NCBI GenBank assembly: GCA_903926465.1
Contig: CAIYJE010000015.1
Coordinates: 1-44,058 of the forward strand
DNA length: 44,058 nt
Reading direction: 5' to 3'
Source: an uncultured Planctomycetales bacterium
GTDB lineage: Bacteria > Planctomycetota > Planctomycetia > Isosphaerales > Isosphaeraceae
Below, in pieces: positions 34,160 to 43,324 of the stretch. The notes beneath the pieces were generated by a model. It was not told the DNA's origin, searched no databases, and saw only the letters and a list, made by a program, of their open reading frames with translations. A program made the translations under genes and the position numbers. How positions within the stretch are numbered: position 1 is the stretch's first letter; each line of letters begins with the position of its first letter.

Positions 34160-34528
34160 TTATGTGGTCAATGGCAAGAGCCGGACGGCAATTCGCTGTT
34201 CGGTCACACTCACAACCGCACCCGCCTTGAGTTCATGAGCGACTGATCCCTGCACTCTCTCGATGATTGACGCGATCAGGTTACCCTTCAGTTGCTCGAT
34301 TCGAATCCTGATCACCGAAAGAGAAACCGCTCGGGTGAGTGCCAGAATTGCATGAAAATCCGCATCGAGAGTGACCACGACCGCTTGTTCCTTACGGGCT
34401 TCGGCCAAGATTTCTAAGTCTGTTGCTGTTGCCATTCCTCGATCGCCAACATGGTCGGCCCAGAATCCACTCGCACGAAGATGATGTACTGTCGATCGCG
34501 GTAATCCTTGATCCAGCAAGTACCTCAT
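34160..34528 (-). CDS. DUF5615 PIN-like toxin
   Basis: A 122-residue protein of the DUF5615 (Mut7-C/PIN-like) family. It starts MRYLLDQGLPRSTVHHLRASG, where the first conserved Asp follows the opening strand, and continues with GMATATDLEILAEARKEQAVVVTLDADFHAIL, holding the second acidic pair. These acids would bind metal in a PIN-type RNase site. The last part (VSVTEQRIAVRLLPLTT) is the usual closing strand. The ATG overlaps the stop of the DUF433 gene by four bases (ATGA), the standard antitoxin-first arrangement. RNase activity has been proposed for the family but I cannot show it here. Confidence 0.85.
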   Translation of the reverse strand: MRYLLDQGLPRSTVHHLRASGFWADHVGDRGMATATDLEILAEARKEQAVVVTLDADFHAILALTRAVSLSVIRIRIEQLKGNLIASIIERVQGSVAHELKAGAVVSVTEQRIAVRLLPLTT

Positions 34529-34758
34529 CCAACGCCTCTGAATTCCAAAATTCTGTCCTCAAGGCACGAGGACGCATAGGCCAGCGCCTGGCGGATATCT
34601 TCTTCCTCCAGCTCTGGAAACTCCTGAGCAAGCTCTTGACGATCTGGATACATCGCCAACGCTTCAAGGACCCGACGCACCGTGAGTCGCATTCCGCGAA
34701 TGCATGGTTGCCCATCCATCCGTTGAGGATCAATGGTGATTCGATCCAGGACTTTCAT
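34525..34758 (-). CDS. DUF433 antitoxin
   Basis: A 77-residue protein from ATG 34758, preceded by AAGGAGATGCG, a strong Shine-Dalgarno. The sequence RITIDPQRMDGQPCIRGMRLTVRRVLEALA is the DUF433 helix-turn-helix hallmark, followed by LAQEFPELEEEDIRQALAYASS. DUF433 proteins pair with DUF5615 proteins as presumed type II antitoxins and may repress their own promoter. The frame is open six codons upstream to 34776, but the ribosome binding site supports 34758. Confidence 0.87.
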   Translation of the reverse strand: MKVLDRITIDPQRMDGQPCIRGMRLTVRRVLEALAMYPDRQELAQEFPELEEEDIRQALAYASSCLEDRILEFRGVG

Positions 34759-34873
34759 CGCATCTCCTTGAATCAAGGTCTCTCGTGGTTCACGATGCCT
34801 TACCCCATTGAAAAACCGCGCTCTATTGTAACGTCTTCGCCATCGGCTTTCCTAGGATGACTATCCCTCCCCT

Positions 34874-36010
34874 TCACCTGGGCAGCAACTGCAAAATGCA
34901 CTGGGCATAAAGCCGATGCCCAAAGTCATTGGGGTGGTTCAGTCCATTGCCCGTCAGATCCAGAAAATGCTTGTGACGATTCATCCAGGTCCAGACCTCC
35001 GTCACGTCTGCCAGCGCAACCCTTGGCCCCACGAACGACTGCATCACATCGCGATACTTGGGAAACATCTCGGGCGGTGTGTGAATCCACTCCGCGTTGC
35101 CCAGCATCGGTGAAACCAGAATCAGCTCGGCGTCTGGACACCGGTTCTGAATCTTCTGGATCAGCTCTTGGAGCCGGTCATGAAACCACTGCGGGTCACG
35201 CCGACCGACATCGTTCATGCCGTAGGCAATAATCACCAGATCCGGTTCGGATTCCAGCAGCTTGTGGGCGTCTTCAACACCATTGGCCACGCTCCAGCCT
35301 GCAACCGAACGGTTGGTCACCTGGACTTTGCTTGCAAAATCATGCTCAAGCTGCGCCGCCAGTAACTCGACATAGCCGCCTTGGTCGGGGGCTGCGCTGG
35401 CGGTATGCGACGCATCCAGACCTGTGGAAATACTGTCTCCACTCACGCCCAGCTTGAGTGGTTCACCCGCGGCCAGCTTCTTCCGGGTCTTGGGAAGCTC
35501 TCCGTGAATGGAGACCACCTGAGGTTCATCCTGGCCCCGGGCGGCTCGATACGTGATTTCGATGTTGCGATCATGAAACCAGCGCCCGGGGGCATAAAGC
35601 AACCACTGGTTTTCATCGCCAACCCGGTGCCGGTAACTCTGGGGCGCGTTCGGCTCTTTATACAACTCGGATTTTCGAACGATCGGCGCGGGCTGCGGGG
35701 CTTGAAGCGTTAGACCTAGGCCCGATGCTTCGACCTTGAGATCTTTGGCAGGGTCAAACTCCTGAGTCCGATTCGCGGCCCGGACGGCAAGAATCTCCGC
35801 TACTTTACGGGCCAGCCGAGCCCGCGGTGGACCGCCATCGTCTGCATCCAGCAGCACGCTGCTCTCCCAGTACACCACGTCCGATTGCCAGGCGGGAGCC
35901 CGCAAATGCATGGCCTCCAGCTCATCACCGGTAATCATGGCAAATGCGCGGCCGGTGACCAGCAGCAATAGACCGAACAGCCGAGCGATTCGGAAGACGT
36001 CGTAACTCAT
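34874..36010 (-). CDS. Secreted SGNH/GDSL-type esterase
   Basis: A 378-residue exported hydrolase with an N-terminal signal (ARLFGLLLLVTGRAFA). Residues about 25-185 form an N-terminal beta-rich domain. The SGNH domain begins LKLGVSGDSISTGLDA (block I, nucleophile Ser), has TNRSVAGWSVANG (block II Gly), VIIAYGMNDVGRRD (block III Asn) and ends with GLNHPNDFGHRLY (block V Asp and His). All catalytic positions are visible. Such enzymes remove acetyl or other acyl groups from polysaccharides; the substrate is not predictable. It runs alone on the minus strand. Confidence 0.87.
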   Translation of the reverse strand: MSYDVFRIARLFGLLLLVTGRAFAMITGDELEAMHLRAPAWQSDVVYWESSVLLDADDGGPPRARLARKVAEILAVRAANRTQEFDPAKDLKVEASGLGLTLQAPQPAPIVRKSELYKEPNAPQSYRHRVGDENQWLLYAPGRWFHDRNIEITYRAARGQDEPQVVSIHGELPKTRKKLAAGEPLKLGVSGDSISTGLDASHTASAAPDQGGYVELLAAQLEHDFASKVQVTNRSVAGWSVANGVEDAHKLLESEPDLVIIAYGMNDVGRRDPQWFHDRLQELIQKIQNRCPDAELILVSPMLGNAEWIHTPPEMFPKYRDVMQSFVGPRVALADVTEVWTWMNRHKHFLDLTGNGLNHPNDFGHRLYAQCILQLLPR

Positions 36011-36449
36011 GGTCTGTTCGCCTTCAGTGATGAGCGGGAGGACGACACACGCATCTGGCCGGCACCCAGCGCCGCGCGATGGAAGGAACGGATGGCCTCC
36101 ATTTTACACCAGCCAAGTCGTTCCGTAACTATTCCACCGAACTCCGCGATCCGTAGCTGGTCATCGCCAAGTTCCGATGCAGACTCAACCACGCGGTTCT
36201 CAGAAAGCTGATACCCATGGCTGGGGTCTGACTCGTACCCAGCAGCCCGAAGCTCAGCACACGCGGTAGAACCCGGAGCGTGACCGAGCCACGGATGGCA
36301 AAGACCTCAGTCGTGAACGATTTTGGCTCAACCCAGAGATACCATGATCTTGGTTCCTCGTTCCAGACATCTGAATTCTCAACCTGACTTGGTCCCCGGC
36401 ATAGCACCGCTTGCCGGGGGATTCGATCTTGGGGCTGATCCACCAGAGA
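36011..36449. other. Intergenic region with a hairpin after dabA
   Basis: A 439-base gap. CCCCGGC at 36394-36400 and GCCGGGG at 36413-36419 form a perfect 7-bp hairpin 31 bases past the dabA stop; on the dabA strand no U-tract follows, so it may stabilise the 3' end. Minus-strand frames of about 100 codons cross this region, but they have no recognisable domain and differ in composition from real genes here. Confidence 0.4.
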
Positions 36450-38975
36450 TCACGCGGCTTGCTTTTCCCAGGTTCCATCCGTGGTCCACAGGTAGAACTG
36501 AGTCTCTTCCCATGCCACCAGATAGACCCAGCCGTTGCTGACGAGCTGGCGCACATGGGCGTGCTTCTCCACAATCGTTTGCAGCGCAGATCGTGGAGCG
36601 TCAATCACCACCAGCAGCCGCAACGGTTCATGCTGCAGCATGTGACCATCGTGCACCGACTGCCAGGGCAGCCCGGTCATAAGATCGCCGCCGTTGCCTT
36701 GCAGAATGCCAAACTGACCCACCACGTTGTGAATGACCTTGTTCCCGCTGCCAAACGCAACCGGATCTACGGTGGACGCGTAATACTGCATGTTGATCCA
36801 GTTTGTCACAACCATCGGCGCGGTCATGATCAATTCGAGAACCTTGAGTTCAAGGTCACGCTGGTGATCATAACTATGCATGAAGGTTCGACCGCCGAGA
36901 TCCAGCCCCACCGTGCGTGAGCGCGGGGCGACGATGAACGCGGCATTGCCGGCAAGTCCCCATTCCGGCCGAATCTCGGCCCAGTCTCGACTGCGCCGCA
37001 AAACATCGTCGGCAAGCTCCGAACCAAGCCGTGGGCTGCGCTCTATTCGAGTTAACCGGCCAGCCTCAAGCAGCCATTGCTCGATTTTCGACAATTGTTC
37101 AACGTGCGAACGCGGAACCAGATGGACATCACAGAGGGTGATGGCATCGGTGGTCGTGTGATGGACGGCTGCCAGGAACCAGGTATCGTTGGGAATTGTG
37201 ATCCCTCGGGAAGCCAGGCCAATCCGTACATCCACATCATTGAGCAGCGCGGCGGCCACCCGCGCGTTGGGCTCGCCAGAGTGACCTCCGCAGGCACCAC
37301 AATCCAAAGCCGCCCGATAGGGGTTGTTCCGGACGTCGGACGCGTGCCCGCACAGGGCCACAATTCGGGCAAAGCCCGTTATCAGGCCAAGGTTGCTGAG
37401 CATTCCCTCGGCCAGGTCAATCCGGCGGCTGGCATCCAGGCCTCGGTTATCCTGCGCATGAATGTCTGGCCCAAGCTGCGGAATCTGGGTCGCCGCCAGA
37501 CCAGCGGTATCGGCCGTAACGGACGCGGTTTCTCCATGCAGTGAGTCTGTCATAAGCTTGACAACGTACGACAACCCCAGTGATTCAACAAACGAGAAGC
37601 AGGACGTTGCCGAGCCTTGGAACGATTTCCAGAGCTTGCGACCGGCCCGAACGCCGAGCCGGCTCCGCGTGATCCGCTCTTGAACCGCTTGACTGCTGCC
37701 CCGCACTGTCTCATGCACCTGAAAACTCGGTTGCAAGAGCACGGGACACTGCGGAGTTCCTTTGGTCGATCCTATCGACACATATTCCAGCGGCATCCCG
37801 AAGAAGCCGGCAAACCCGAACGTCTCGATGGACGGGTCGACCGATTCCAGGTTTCGCCGCATCAGTTCGGATCGGACGTCGATGCAGAAGACCATCTGCA
37901 ACGCCTTGCGTGCCGAGGTTGGCGGCGTGGCTGAGGGTGCGCCGAGCTTCCGAAACAGTTCCCGGCGATAGGTCTGCTCGGTTGCCACCTGCAGGGCATA
38001 GCGCGCCAGAATCTCGGCACTGGGCCTTGGCGAACCGGCAACGCCGGCTTCACCGTCTGCATCAGTCGACCATAAGCAGAGCGGCCCGGGAATGTCCAGT
38101 GTTTGGGCCACGGCCACGTCACAGGCCAATCGCATGGCCAGCAGACCGACCAGGTCTTCATCCGTTGCGCCAGCAAACTCGGCTTCGCGAACCCGATACC
38201 GAATGTAAGACGCCCAGCCCGCCACCGAGAACGCCTGACAGAGCAAGAACGGCCGCCAGTGCGCAGGTGGCACCTCCAGCCTGACCAGAAGCTCTTGTAC
38301 GGCCTGTTCAGGATTCAGCGGCAAGCGTGCGACCAAAGCGCGAAAGCCACGCAGACCGAGCTGGTCCATGCGGTAACTGACTTGTGCGGCTGCTCGCCAG
38401 GCTTCGTAAAGCGTGGCATCTTTCCAGGGGCTAGCCCAGGCGGCCTGCCCTTCATCAAAGTGACTGGCGCAATGCCGGGTAACCTCGTTGATGATGTGAC
38501 TGGACCAGGAACTTCCCTGCCGTTGATCCACGGCTTGGGCAACCGTTCGGAAGCGGACCTCGCCTTCGGGTGCCGTTGGTCGAGGGTGGATCACCCAGTC
38601 TGTCAATTCTGCCAGATCGAAGCGGCCGTACCACTCGGGGTACTCGGAAAGGCACTGAGCATGAGCCGCCTTGAGATCCTCCAGCGAAAGTCTTCCCTTG
38701 GCGAACAGCGTTTGGAAGGATTCGCCGGACATCAGCAGATCACAGTCCCGCACGTGGCTCAACACCTGCTGAGCACCCAGAAACGGTTGGTCGGTCAGCC
38801 CCACACAGGGGTTCACGGCCACGTAATCCGCAAGGGGCCACAGCGGCGGGACGATCTCATGGACATGCTTCAGCGCCTGGCTGAGCACCTCGTCAATCGG
38901 ATCACTGGGCCCTGCCTTATCGTTGATGACGACACCTTTTGCGAGGGAACTGGTCAGGATTGAAGCTGCGGACAT
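36450..38975 (-). CDS. dabA: DabA, zinc subunit of the DAB inorganic carbon pump
   Basis: DabA (DUF2309) is the cytoplasmic beta-carbonic-anhydrase-like partner of DabB; together they are thought to hydrate CO2 to bicarbonate in a reaction driven by the cation gradient. From ATG 38975 the protein is 841 residues. The zinc site is visible: Cys and Asp in VFCIDVRSE near residue 364, His in ALCGHASDVRNNPYRAALDCGACGGHSGEPN near 542, and the last Cys in the same segment near 558. The spacing is close to that known for Halothiobacillus DabA. WPLADYVAVNPCVGL near residue 45 is another family landmark. The frame is open upstream through the dabB end, so the ATG with AGAAGAG before it is preferred. 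It follows dabB after 56 bases. Confidence 0.94.
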   Translation of the reverse strand: MSAASILTSSLAKGVVINDKAGPSDPIDEVLSQALKHVHEIVPPLWPLADYVAVNPCVGLTDQPFLGAQQVLSHVRDCDLLMSGESFQTLFAKGRLSLEDLKAAHAQCLSEYPEWYGRFDLAELTDWVIHPRPTAPEGEVRFRTVAQAVDQRQGSSWSSHIINEVTRHCASHFDEGQAAWASPWKDATLYEAWRAAAQVSYRMDQLGLRGFRALVARLPLNPEQAVQELLVRLEVPPAHWRPFLLCQAFSVAGWASYIRYRVREAEFAGATDEDLVGLLAMRLACDVAVAQTLDIPGPLCLWSTDADGEAGVAGSPRPSAEILARYALQVATEQTYRRELFRKLGAPSATPPTSARKALQMVFCIDVRSELMRRNLESVDPSIETFGFAGFFGMPLEYVSIGSTKGTPQCPVLLQPSFQVHETVRGSSQAVQERITRSRLGVRAGRKLWKSFQGSATSCFSFVESLGLSYVVKLMTDSLHGETASVTADTAGLAATQIPQLGPDIHAQDNRGLDASRRIDLAEGMLSNLGLITGFARIVALCGHASDVRNNPYRAALDCGACGGHSGEPNARVAAALLNDVDVRIGLASRGITIPNDTWFLAAVHHTTTDAITLCDVHLVPRSHVEQLSKIEQWLLEAGRLTRIERSPRLGSELADDVLRRSRDWAEIRPEWGLAGNAAFIVAPRSRTVGLDLGGRTFMHSYDHQRDLELKVLELIMTAPMVVTNWINMQYYASTVDPVAFGSGNKVIHNVVGQFGILQGNGGDLMTGLPWQSVHDGHMLQHEPLRLLVVIDAPRSALQTIVEKHAHVRQLVSNGWVYLVAWEETQFYLWTTDGTWEKQAA

Positions 38976-39031
38976 TGGTTTCTCTTCTATCTTCTGAGGA
39001 TGGACGGTGAACTGGTAGAGTTGGGACGTGA

Positions 39032-40639
39032 CTACTGAACCGGCGCGGTTTGCCGGTAGAACCAGGCGGTGAGGCGTCGCGCGGGAATGTCCATGTAGAA
39101 ACCGTTCATCGCATGGACATACAGCGCTCGGATCCAGCCGCGGTTCGCGAGCGGTCCCAGCAGAGCCTGGAGCAAGAAGACAGCGATGAAACCGAGTGCC
39201 ACCAGCCCCTGCACCACAAAGCTGAGGATCGACGGGGCAATCATGTGATGCGATATCGAACTGGCGACCAGGCGATCCATCGCCCAGTAGGCAACCGAGT
39301 ACATCAACGCGACCAGAAAGGCGCTGGCGATACTGCGAAGCGCCAGCCCCACGGGGCCGGCCGCGAGGCCCTTCCACAAAAGCTGAGTGAGTGCCAGCGT
39401 CAGGATCAGGCCAAGGACCACACCGCCAGGCTTGGCAAGGATACTGATCCCAACCGCCTGAAACGTTCCGAAGACGATCGCCACGCCCAGTGCCATCGCA
39501 CCAGCAAACGCCAGAGCCAAGCGACTGGTGGACGGACCAGGCAGCGTGGGAACTTTCAGCCGCGCGGCGGTGTCGAGCACGGATCCGCAGCTCAGGAAGG
39601 CGTGTGCTTTGTACGCCGAGTGAGCCACGATGTGTAACAGGGCGGCGGAGAATGCCCCCAATCCGCATTGCAACATCATGAACCCCATCTGCGCAATTGT
39701 GGAGTAGGCCAGCGATCGCTTGAGGCTCGTCTGCGTCAGCATCACCACGCTTCCCAGAATTGCAGTGGCGGCCCCCACCACGGCGAGCAGGTCGAGGGCG
39801 ATTGGCGAAAGCGAGACAAGCGGACTCAGGCGAATGACCAGGAACCCACCGGCATTGATCACACCGGCATGCATCAAGGCCGAGACCGGGGTTGGCGTCT
39901 CCATCGTGTCTGGCAACCAGCTATGGAAGGGAACCTGCGCAGACTTGGTCATGGCTCCAAGCACAAGCAGGATGCCAATCCAGGCGGTCCCGGCCCCCCC
40001 AACGGCCGCTCCTTCCTGAATGGCAGTTGCCGCTGCCATGATCTCTCGATATTCCGTGGTCCCGAAGCCGCGGTAGGCAAGAATCAGCGCGGCGATTAGC
40101 ATCACATCACCGAGACGGCTGATGAGAAACTTTTTTCGGGCCGCCCAAACCGCCCAGGTTCGCTCTGGATAGTACATGAGAAGCTGATGGAGCCCGAAGC
40201 TAGTGAGCATCCATGCGGCGGTGAACATCACCAGATTACAAGACATCACCAAGAGCAAGGTCGCCCCAAGCGTGAAGGACATCCAGCGGAAGAATCGGCC
40301 CTGACCCGAGTCGCCCTGAAGGTACCGGATCGCATAACGGGCAATGATCCAGCCAATGAAACTGATGAGCACCATCATCACCACCGCCAGGGCATCTACG
40401 TAGACCCCCAGGCAGAAGGGAACCGGCGAACCCGAGCGCAGAAAGGCGGCGTCGATCGGCCCCCCCGTCACTACCCGCACGGCCGCGGCCAGGGATCCCA
40501 GAAGCATCAAGCCGGTCAAGAGCATCGTCAACCTGCCGAGTGGTTGTGCGGCGGCATTCGCCCGGCGACTGGGTATCAGACCAACCGCCAGCAGTAGTAC
40601 AACCGGAGCCGCAAGCAAACCCGCAGTCAGCTCATTCAT
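39032..40639 (-). CDS. dabB: DabB, proton-translocating membrane subunit of the DAB system
   Basis: DabB resembles the NuoL/MrpA antiporter-type subunits and supplies ion flow to DabA. From ATG 40639 the protein is 535 residues with about 13 membrane spans. TAAWMLTSFGLHQLLMYYPERTWAVWAARKKF and ILLVLGAMTKSAQVPFHSWLPDTMETPTPVSALMHAGVINAGGFLVIRL carry the conserved Glu/Lys/His channel residues, and IAQMGFMMLQCGLGAFSAALLHIVAHSAYKAHAFLSCG is the second half of the antiporter fold. No other complex I genes are nearby, and dabA follows, so this is not NuoL. The frame is open to 40699 but that upstream piece overlaps the promoter. Confidence 0.92.
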   Translation of the reverse strand: MNELTAGLLAAPVVLLLAVGLIPSRRANAAAQPLGRLTMLLTGLMLLGSLAAAVRVVTGGPIDAAFLRSGSPVPFCLGVYVDALAVVMMVLISFIGWIIARYAIRYLQGDSGQGRFFRWMSFTLGATLLLVMSCNLVMFTAAWMLTSFGLHQLLMYYPERTWAVWAARKKFLISRLGDVMLIAALILAYRGFGTTEYREIMAAATAIQEGAAVGGAGTAWIGILLVLGAMTKSAQVPFHSWLPDTMETPTPVSALMHAGVINAGGFLVIRLSPLVSLSPIALDLLAVVGAATAILGSVVMLTQTSLKRSLAYSTIAQMGFMMLQCGLGAFSAALLHIVAHSAYKAHAFLSCGSVLDTAARLKVPTLPGPSTSRLALAFAGAMALGVAIVFGTFQAVGISILAKPGGVVLGLILTLALTQLLWKGLAAGPVGLALRSIASAFLVALMYSVAYWAMDRLVASSISHHMIAPSILSFVVQGLVALGFIAVFLLQALLGPLANRGWIRALYVHAMNGFYMDIPARRLTAWFYRQTAPVQ

Positions 40640-40687
40640 GGAAATCTCTTGTGCCGGGGGCAGTGAGACACGAACACCGTATGGCGA

Positions 40688-40716
40688 ATCATAATACACG
40701 ACTTTACTGTCGTCAA
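40688..40716 (-). promoter_or_regulatory. Sigma-70-like promoter of dabBA with internal operator
   Basis: On the minus strand TTGACG (40711-40716) and TATGAT (40688-40693) are separated by exactly 17 bases, the best promoter in the window. The start of transcription would be near 40681, about 40 bases before dabB. Inside the spacer is the inverted repeat ACGAC-TTTACT-GTCGT (40698-40713), well placed for a repressor to block polymerase. Confidence 0.75.
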
Positions 40717-40780
40717 TTAAGTGTCGCCATTATTCGGAGACTTTCCTGCAAACGGCGAAGCGATCTTGGACCTCAAGTCA

Positions 40781-40794
40781 CGAATTTCTATTCG
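40781..40794. promoter_or_regulatory. Inverted repeat in the dabB-regulator intergenic region
   Basis: CGAAT-TTCT-ATTCG is a 5-bp perfect inverted repeat about 90 bases before the winged-helix gene. It could be a second operator for the divergent regulator. A weak TTTCAT-16-TAGACT pair (40799-40826) follows and may be that gene's promoter. Confidence 0.35.
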
Positions 40795-40880
40795 CTATTT
40801 TCATATCGTCTTTTAAGTGCTAGACTTGGGATATTCCGTCCTGCGGACTCTTGGATTCCGCCAGCCCCTGAGACGCCGCG

Positions 40881-41306
40881 ATGAAACCCGCGAAACCCGC
40901 CGCCCCAAAATCCCAGCTTGGCTCCCGCAAACTGGCAAGCGCGGCTGGACCCATAGATGCACTGAAACCCCGGGGCCGTTCCACGGCCATGACGCCAGCG
41001 GTGGCCCTGGCCAAAGAGTCGACTGGTGTGCAGTGGACGTTTCTGACGAACCATGCGCACGTGCTTGTGCTACTCTCGCGGAACCCTTCACTGGTGCTCC
41101 GTGAAGTGGCGCTGCAGGTCGGGATCACAGAACGCGCGGTTCAGCGGATCATCGCCGATCTGGAAGCGGGCGGAGTGATTGAACGCGAGAAGATTGGCCG
41201 TCAGAACCACTACCGGATTCGGACCCACCCGCCGCTCCGGCATCCCATCGAATCTCACCGAACCATTGGCGACTTGCTGGCACTCTTTGGCGAAGCCCGA
41301 GCCTGA
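40881..41306 (+). CDS. Winged helix-turn-helix regulator divergent from dabBA
   Basis: A 141-residue protein. Residues 1-50 are basic and low in complexity ([15 protein letters not shown]). Residues about 52-115 form a winged helix: [61 protein letters not shown], where [22 protein letters not shown] is the helix-turn-helix and GRQNHYRI the wing. The rest is a short tail. It resembles MarR/ArsR-like small regulators, although no metal or ligand site is visible. Divergent from dabBA with two inverted repeats between, it is a strong candidate for the regulator of carbon uptake. That link is inference from position. ATG 40881 has no strong Shine-Dalgarno. Confidence 0.8.
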   Translation: MKPAKPAAPKSQLGSRKLASAAGPIDALKPRGRSTAMTPAVALAKESTGVQWTFLTNHAHVLVLLSRNPSLVLREVALQVGITERAVQRIIADLEAGGVIEREKIGRQNHYRIRTHPPLRHPIESHRTIGDLLALFGEARA

Positions 41307-41830
41307 TTTCACCAATCCGAGGCATAGGAATCCCCGTCTGTCCACGCTTTCCAGCACCAGTGAGGGCTTTCACTGGACCTGAAGGGATGCCCAGCCTGAA
41401 GCCAACCGCTCAGGCCGATGCAGTCATATTCAAGGCGTTGATCCGAGATTGGCCGCTTTTCAAGATCGTCAGCGCTTCGAGTTCCCTGGCAATGGCCCAG
41501 TTACTGGTGCAAGACCATGCCGACCCACTCGATTCAGGTGGAGGAGCAACGGCCCGACGATCAGCCTGCTCAGGGGATCGCTCAGGCAGGGGCCAACGGA
41601 ACTGGCCTCGGATTTCCGGAGCTTGGCAGTTCCGTTGCCACCGCAACCGGTGGGCAAAGACCGTTCCAAGCGACGATCCCAGACCCAGAACATCGTACAG
41701 CACTTTGAAACCCATGATGGAGTTCCCGTGGAGGGTTCGGTTCCCTACGTCGTGGCCCCTTCAGCCAATGCGACTCTCGCAATTCACTGGATTCCCATCG
41801 ACCTGAAATCGCAACGACCGATTCTTGACC
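41307..41830. other. No gene recognised
   Basis: A 524-base stretch between the regulator and the interrupted gene. Several overlapping frames of 60-150 codons exist on both strands, but none has a ribosome binding site, a known motif or a consistent composition. It may contain decayed coding sequence belonging to the pseudogene that follows. Confidence 0.35.
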
Positions 41831-42227
41831 ATGGGCCTGAGCGAATCAACGCTGGACCGAGTCGAACGGATGGTCGGCTTGCCCCTCACCTGGACGACCA
41901 TCGCCGGCGCTCTGCGATCCGCGGAGACGGCGTGGCCCGTCCGAGGAATGTTCCGGATCGCCGCCCATCTCATCGAGAATCCCGGCGGCTTGCCTCAGGA
42001 TTGGGAGGTCAGCGACACCAAATCTCCATCAAGAGTGTTGGCGGCGGGCGTTCCCTTGACCGGTTGGGGCTATGCGGCGGGGCGAAGCGATCAGGATCAA
42101 TCGAAAGCAAGAGCTGGTTCGAATCTGGGAGATGTGCACGCTATACCCAGAAGAACAGGCATTCGACTCGCACCACGATTATCTCAAATTGTTTCGGAGT
42201 TGGGAAACGATGGAGGTTACGGACTTA
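41831..42227 (+). pseudogene. Frameshifted gene of unknown family, interrupted by IS630 element
   Basis: From ATG 41831 one frame reads MGLSESTLDRVERMVGLPLT, then WTTIAGALRSAETAWPVRG to TGWGYAAGRSDQDQSKARA. Near 42105-42115 the protein-like signal moves to another frame, reading ELVRIWEMCTLYPEEQAFDS and then HHDYLKLFRSWETMEVTDL, which runs exactly into the IS end at 42227. The two parts join smoothly (SKARA-ELVRIWEMC), which suggests a one-base indel. If the insertion is removed, the second frame goes on for ten codons and stops at 43355-43357. I do not recognise the family. Both lesions make a functional product unlikely. Confidence 0.55.
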
Positions 42228-43322
42228 CTGAGCGTCGCGCAATGAAGTAAACAGAAGAGGTGGGTGGCGTACAATGAAGTATGGCAACCACAGGAGCTTC
42301 TGGCAGCGACTGGCGACAATGGCGAAGACTCCGCGCCTGGGAACTCGCCCAAGAAGGCTGGGGCATCCGTTCTATTGCTGCGGCTCTGGATGCTATTCCT
42401 GCCGCCGTCAGCCACTGGCTGGCGACCGCTCGGCGGGGCGGCCCCCAGGAGTTGTACGCTCACCCGCATCCGGGGGCGCCCCCCAAGTTGACCATCTACC
42501 AGAAGCGTCTCATCGCCGATTTTCTCTGGCACGGTCCCGAGGCTTATGGCTTCCGCGGCGAGATCTGGACATGCGGCCGGGTGGCGCGTGTTTTGCGCGA
42601 AGAGTTTGGTGTCGTCTACCACCGAGGCCACGTCGCACGCATCCTCAAGACCTTGGGCTGGACGCCCCAACTACCGATCGTCATGGCCATTCAACGCGAC
42701 GAGGTCGCCATAGCACGTTGGGCCAACGCGGACTGGCCGACGCTGAAAGCGCGAGCCGAGAACGAGGGCCGCACACTGGTTTTCGTGGACGAATCGGGAT
42801 TCTATCTGCTGCCCAGCCGGGTGCGGACCTACGGTCTCAAGGGACGAACGTCGGTCGTCCCCGAGTGGCAAACGCACGATCACCTATCGGTTATGGGTGG
42901 CCTGACTCCTGACGGCCGGGTGCTCACCTGGGTTCGACGGAAACCGCTGACTGGTCTGGACACCATTGCGTTCCTGGAGCACATTGGCCGGGAGATCGGT
43001 GGGCCAGCACTGGTGGTGTGGGACAGGTCACCGATCCACCGGCGGGCGGAGGTGGGAGCGTTCGTTGTGGCGGTGGGTACAGACGGGCTGGCGGTGGAGT
43101 CGCTACCGACGTATGCACCGGATCTGAACCCGGTGGAATGGCTGTGGGGGAGACTGAAGCGAATGGAAATGAAAAATCTGGTCTGCCTGGATCTGGAAGA
43201 ATTGCACGAGGAGTTCCATCTGGCAGTCAGCCGGGTCCGGAGGAAGCATCGCCTCATCCCGACCTTCTTCAAGTGCGCGGGTTTGGCGATCTGAACTGTT
43301 TACTTCATTGCGCGACGCTCAG
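42228..43322 (+). mobile_element. Complete IS630-family insertion sequence
   Basis: The ends are perfect 27-bp inverted repeats: CTGAGCGTCGCGCAATGAAG and on to TAAACAG at 42228-42254, and the reverse complement at 43296-43322. They are flanked by TA on both sides (42226-42227 and 43323-43324), the target duplication typical of IS630/Tc1. The 1095-base element has one transposase gene and looks intact, so the insertion is probably recent. Confidence 0.95.
42281..43294 (+). CDS. IS630-family transposase
   Basis: A 337-residue DDE transposase. Residues 10-60 form a helix-turn-helix (WELAQEGWGIRSIAAALDAIPAAVSHWL) that binds the element ends, with a second one near 75-125 (YGFRGEIWTCGRVARVLREEFG). 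The catalytic acids are Asp in LVFVDESGFYLLPS near 168, Asp in LVVWDRSPIH near 247 and Glu in YAPDLNPVEWLWGRLK near 284, with 37 residues between the last two. The usual HxxH-like position after DRSPIH is conserved as IH. Start and stop lie inside the terminal repeats and no frameshift is present, so it should be active. Confidence 0.95.
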   Translation: MATTGASGSDWRQWRRLRAWELAQEGWGIRSIAAALDAIPAAVSHWLATARRGGPQELYAHPHPGAPPKLTIYQKRLIADFLWHGPEAYGFRGEIWTCGRVARVLREEFGVVYHRGHVARILKTLGWTPQLPIVMAIQRDEVAIARWANADWPTLKARAENEGRTLVFVDESGFYLLPSRVRTYGLKGRTSVVPEWQTHDHLSVMGGLTPDGRVLTWVRRKPLTGLDTIAFLEHIGREIGGPALVVWDRSPIHRRAEVGAFVVAVGTDGLAVESLPTYAPDLNPVEWLWGRLKRMEMKNLVCLDLEELHEEFHLAVSRVRRKHRLIPTFFKCAGLAI

Positions 43323-43324
43323 TA

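Noticed and set aside
33630-34238. 202-codon plus-strand frame
   Set aside because: Antisense to the start of the secreted protein gene and then intergenic; its composition is not protein-like.
36129-36604. Minus-strand frames of about 100 codons after dabA
   Set aside because: No domain, overlap with the end of dabA in another frame, and a strong hairpin inside.
39032-40639. dabB as a NADH dehydrogenase subunit (NuoL)
   Set aside because: No other complex I genes are nearby and dabA follows directly.
41449-42231. 260-codon plus-strand frame upstream of the IS element
   Set aside because: Its sequence is Arg/Ser-rich shadow-like; the protein-like signal lies in two other frames that join near 42110.
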